Source: Planctomycetota bacterium (lineage in GTDB: Bacteria > Planctomycetota > Planctomycetia > Pirellulales > Pirellulaceae). From it: a stretch of DNA of 6,555 nucleotides. Under the pieces are notes generated by a model. The model searched no databases and was not told where the DNA came from. It saw only the letters and a list, made by a program, of their open reading frames with translations. The stretch's first letter is position 1. Each line of letters starts with the position of its first letter. The stretch spans positions 1 to 6,555 of the forward strand of contig JAHWKS010000340.1 in assembly GCA_019347795.1 (NCBI GenBank), in the 5' to 3' direction. Positions 6,376 to 6,555 of the stretch are shown piece by piece. Both the position numbers and the translations under genes were made by a program.

Positions 6376-6555
6376 ATGCAAAACTTCATGCACACGGATA
6401 CACGCGCCTGGTTTCTCACAGCTATCGTGGTGGTGGTTGGGATGGCCGGGTGCGGCGGAGGCGGCAAAGGCCCCACCGGGACGATCAACGGCAAGCTGAT
6501 GCTCAACGGCGAACCGGCCCCGGCAGGGACGCAGGTCCACTTCCTCTCCAATACG
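6376..6555 (+). CDS. Small secreted lipoprotein, Gly-rich, beta-domain type (3' end cut by window edge)
   Basis: Sixty codons are visible and remain open at the right edge. The N-terminus has an Arg at position 10, a hydrophobic segment (11-22, WFLTAIVVVVG) and a lipobox MAGC with Cys26 as the expected lipidated residue, then a glycine run (GGGGKG) and TGTINGKLMLNGEPAPAGTQVHF. The G-T-I-x-G-K-L-x-L-N-G-x-P pattern resembles the carboxypeptidase regulatory-like/transthyretin-like beta domain found in many short planctomycete lipoproteins located after DUF1559 genes. A position -3 Met in the lipobox is less usual than Leu. The start could also be the ATG at 6388 (Met5); neither has a clear ribosome site, so expression may depend on coupling to the DUF1559 gene 44 nt upstream. 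Expected to sit in the envelope; the partner is unknown. Confidence 0.8.
   Translation, partial: MQNFMHTDTRAWFLTAIVVVVGMAGCGGGGKGPTGTINGKLMLNGEPAPAGTQVHFLSNT

Noticed and set aside
1..6555. Defence system, mobile element, CRISPR array, tRNA or rRNA
   Set aside because: No transposase, integrase, nuclease or toxin motif, no direct repeat array, and no tRNA- or rRNA-like stretch was seen on either strand.

Overview
The window looks like chromosomal DNA of a planctomycete or close relative. It is GC-rich and carries three gene types typical of that group: a DUF1559 pseudopilin-like protein with a prepilin signal and a C-terminal H-X9-DG motif, a TPR plus FG-GAP/VCBS plus ASPIC/UnbV (CRTAC1-type) protein, and a small Gly-rich lipoprotein directly after the DUF1559 gene. 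This is judged from motifs alone; no search was run.

Layout. Minus strand, 1-1855: a ROK-family sugar kinase (854-1855) followed 31 nt later by a Ppx/GppA-type phosphatase that runs off the left edge (1-822). These two probably form one transcript. Positions 1856-2038 are a divergent intergenic region with a perfect 11-bp-stem palindrome, a good sigma70-type promoter pointing right, and a 17-bp dyad over its -10/start region. Plus strand, 2039-5195: a 63-residue predicted membrane protein whose end overlaps the GTG start of a 990-residue anchored TPR/beta-propeller protein. Positions 5196-5323 hold a second strong sigma70-type promoter. Plus strand, 5324-6555: the DUF1559 protein, then after 44 nt a lipoprotein gene cut by the right edge.

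How they may work together. The minus-strand pair is cytoplasmic metabolism: sugar phosphorylation, and polyphosphate or (p)ppGpp hydrolysis. The plus-strand genes are envelope or exported proteins: a membrane microprotein, a membrane-anchored periplasmic scaffold, a pseudopilin-like protein and a lipoprotein. No physical link between the two sets is shown by the sequence beyond a shared divergent control region.

No mobile element, CRISPR array, tRNA or rRNA was seen, and all gene frames are intact. Most of the window is ordinary for this kind of genome. The items most worth a second look are the divergent palindrome, the coupled microprotein, the two look-alike promoters and the CCTCC cysteine cluster in the DUF1559 protein.
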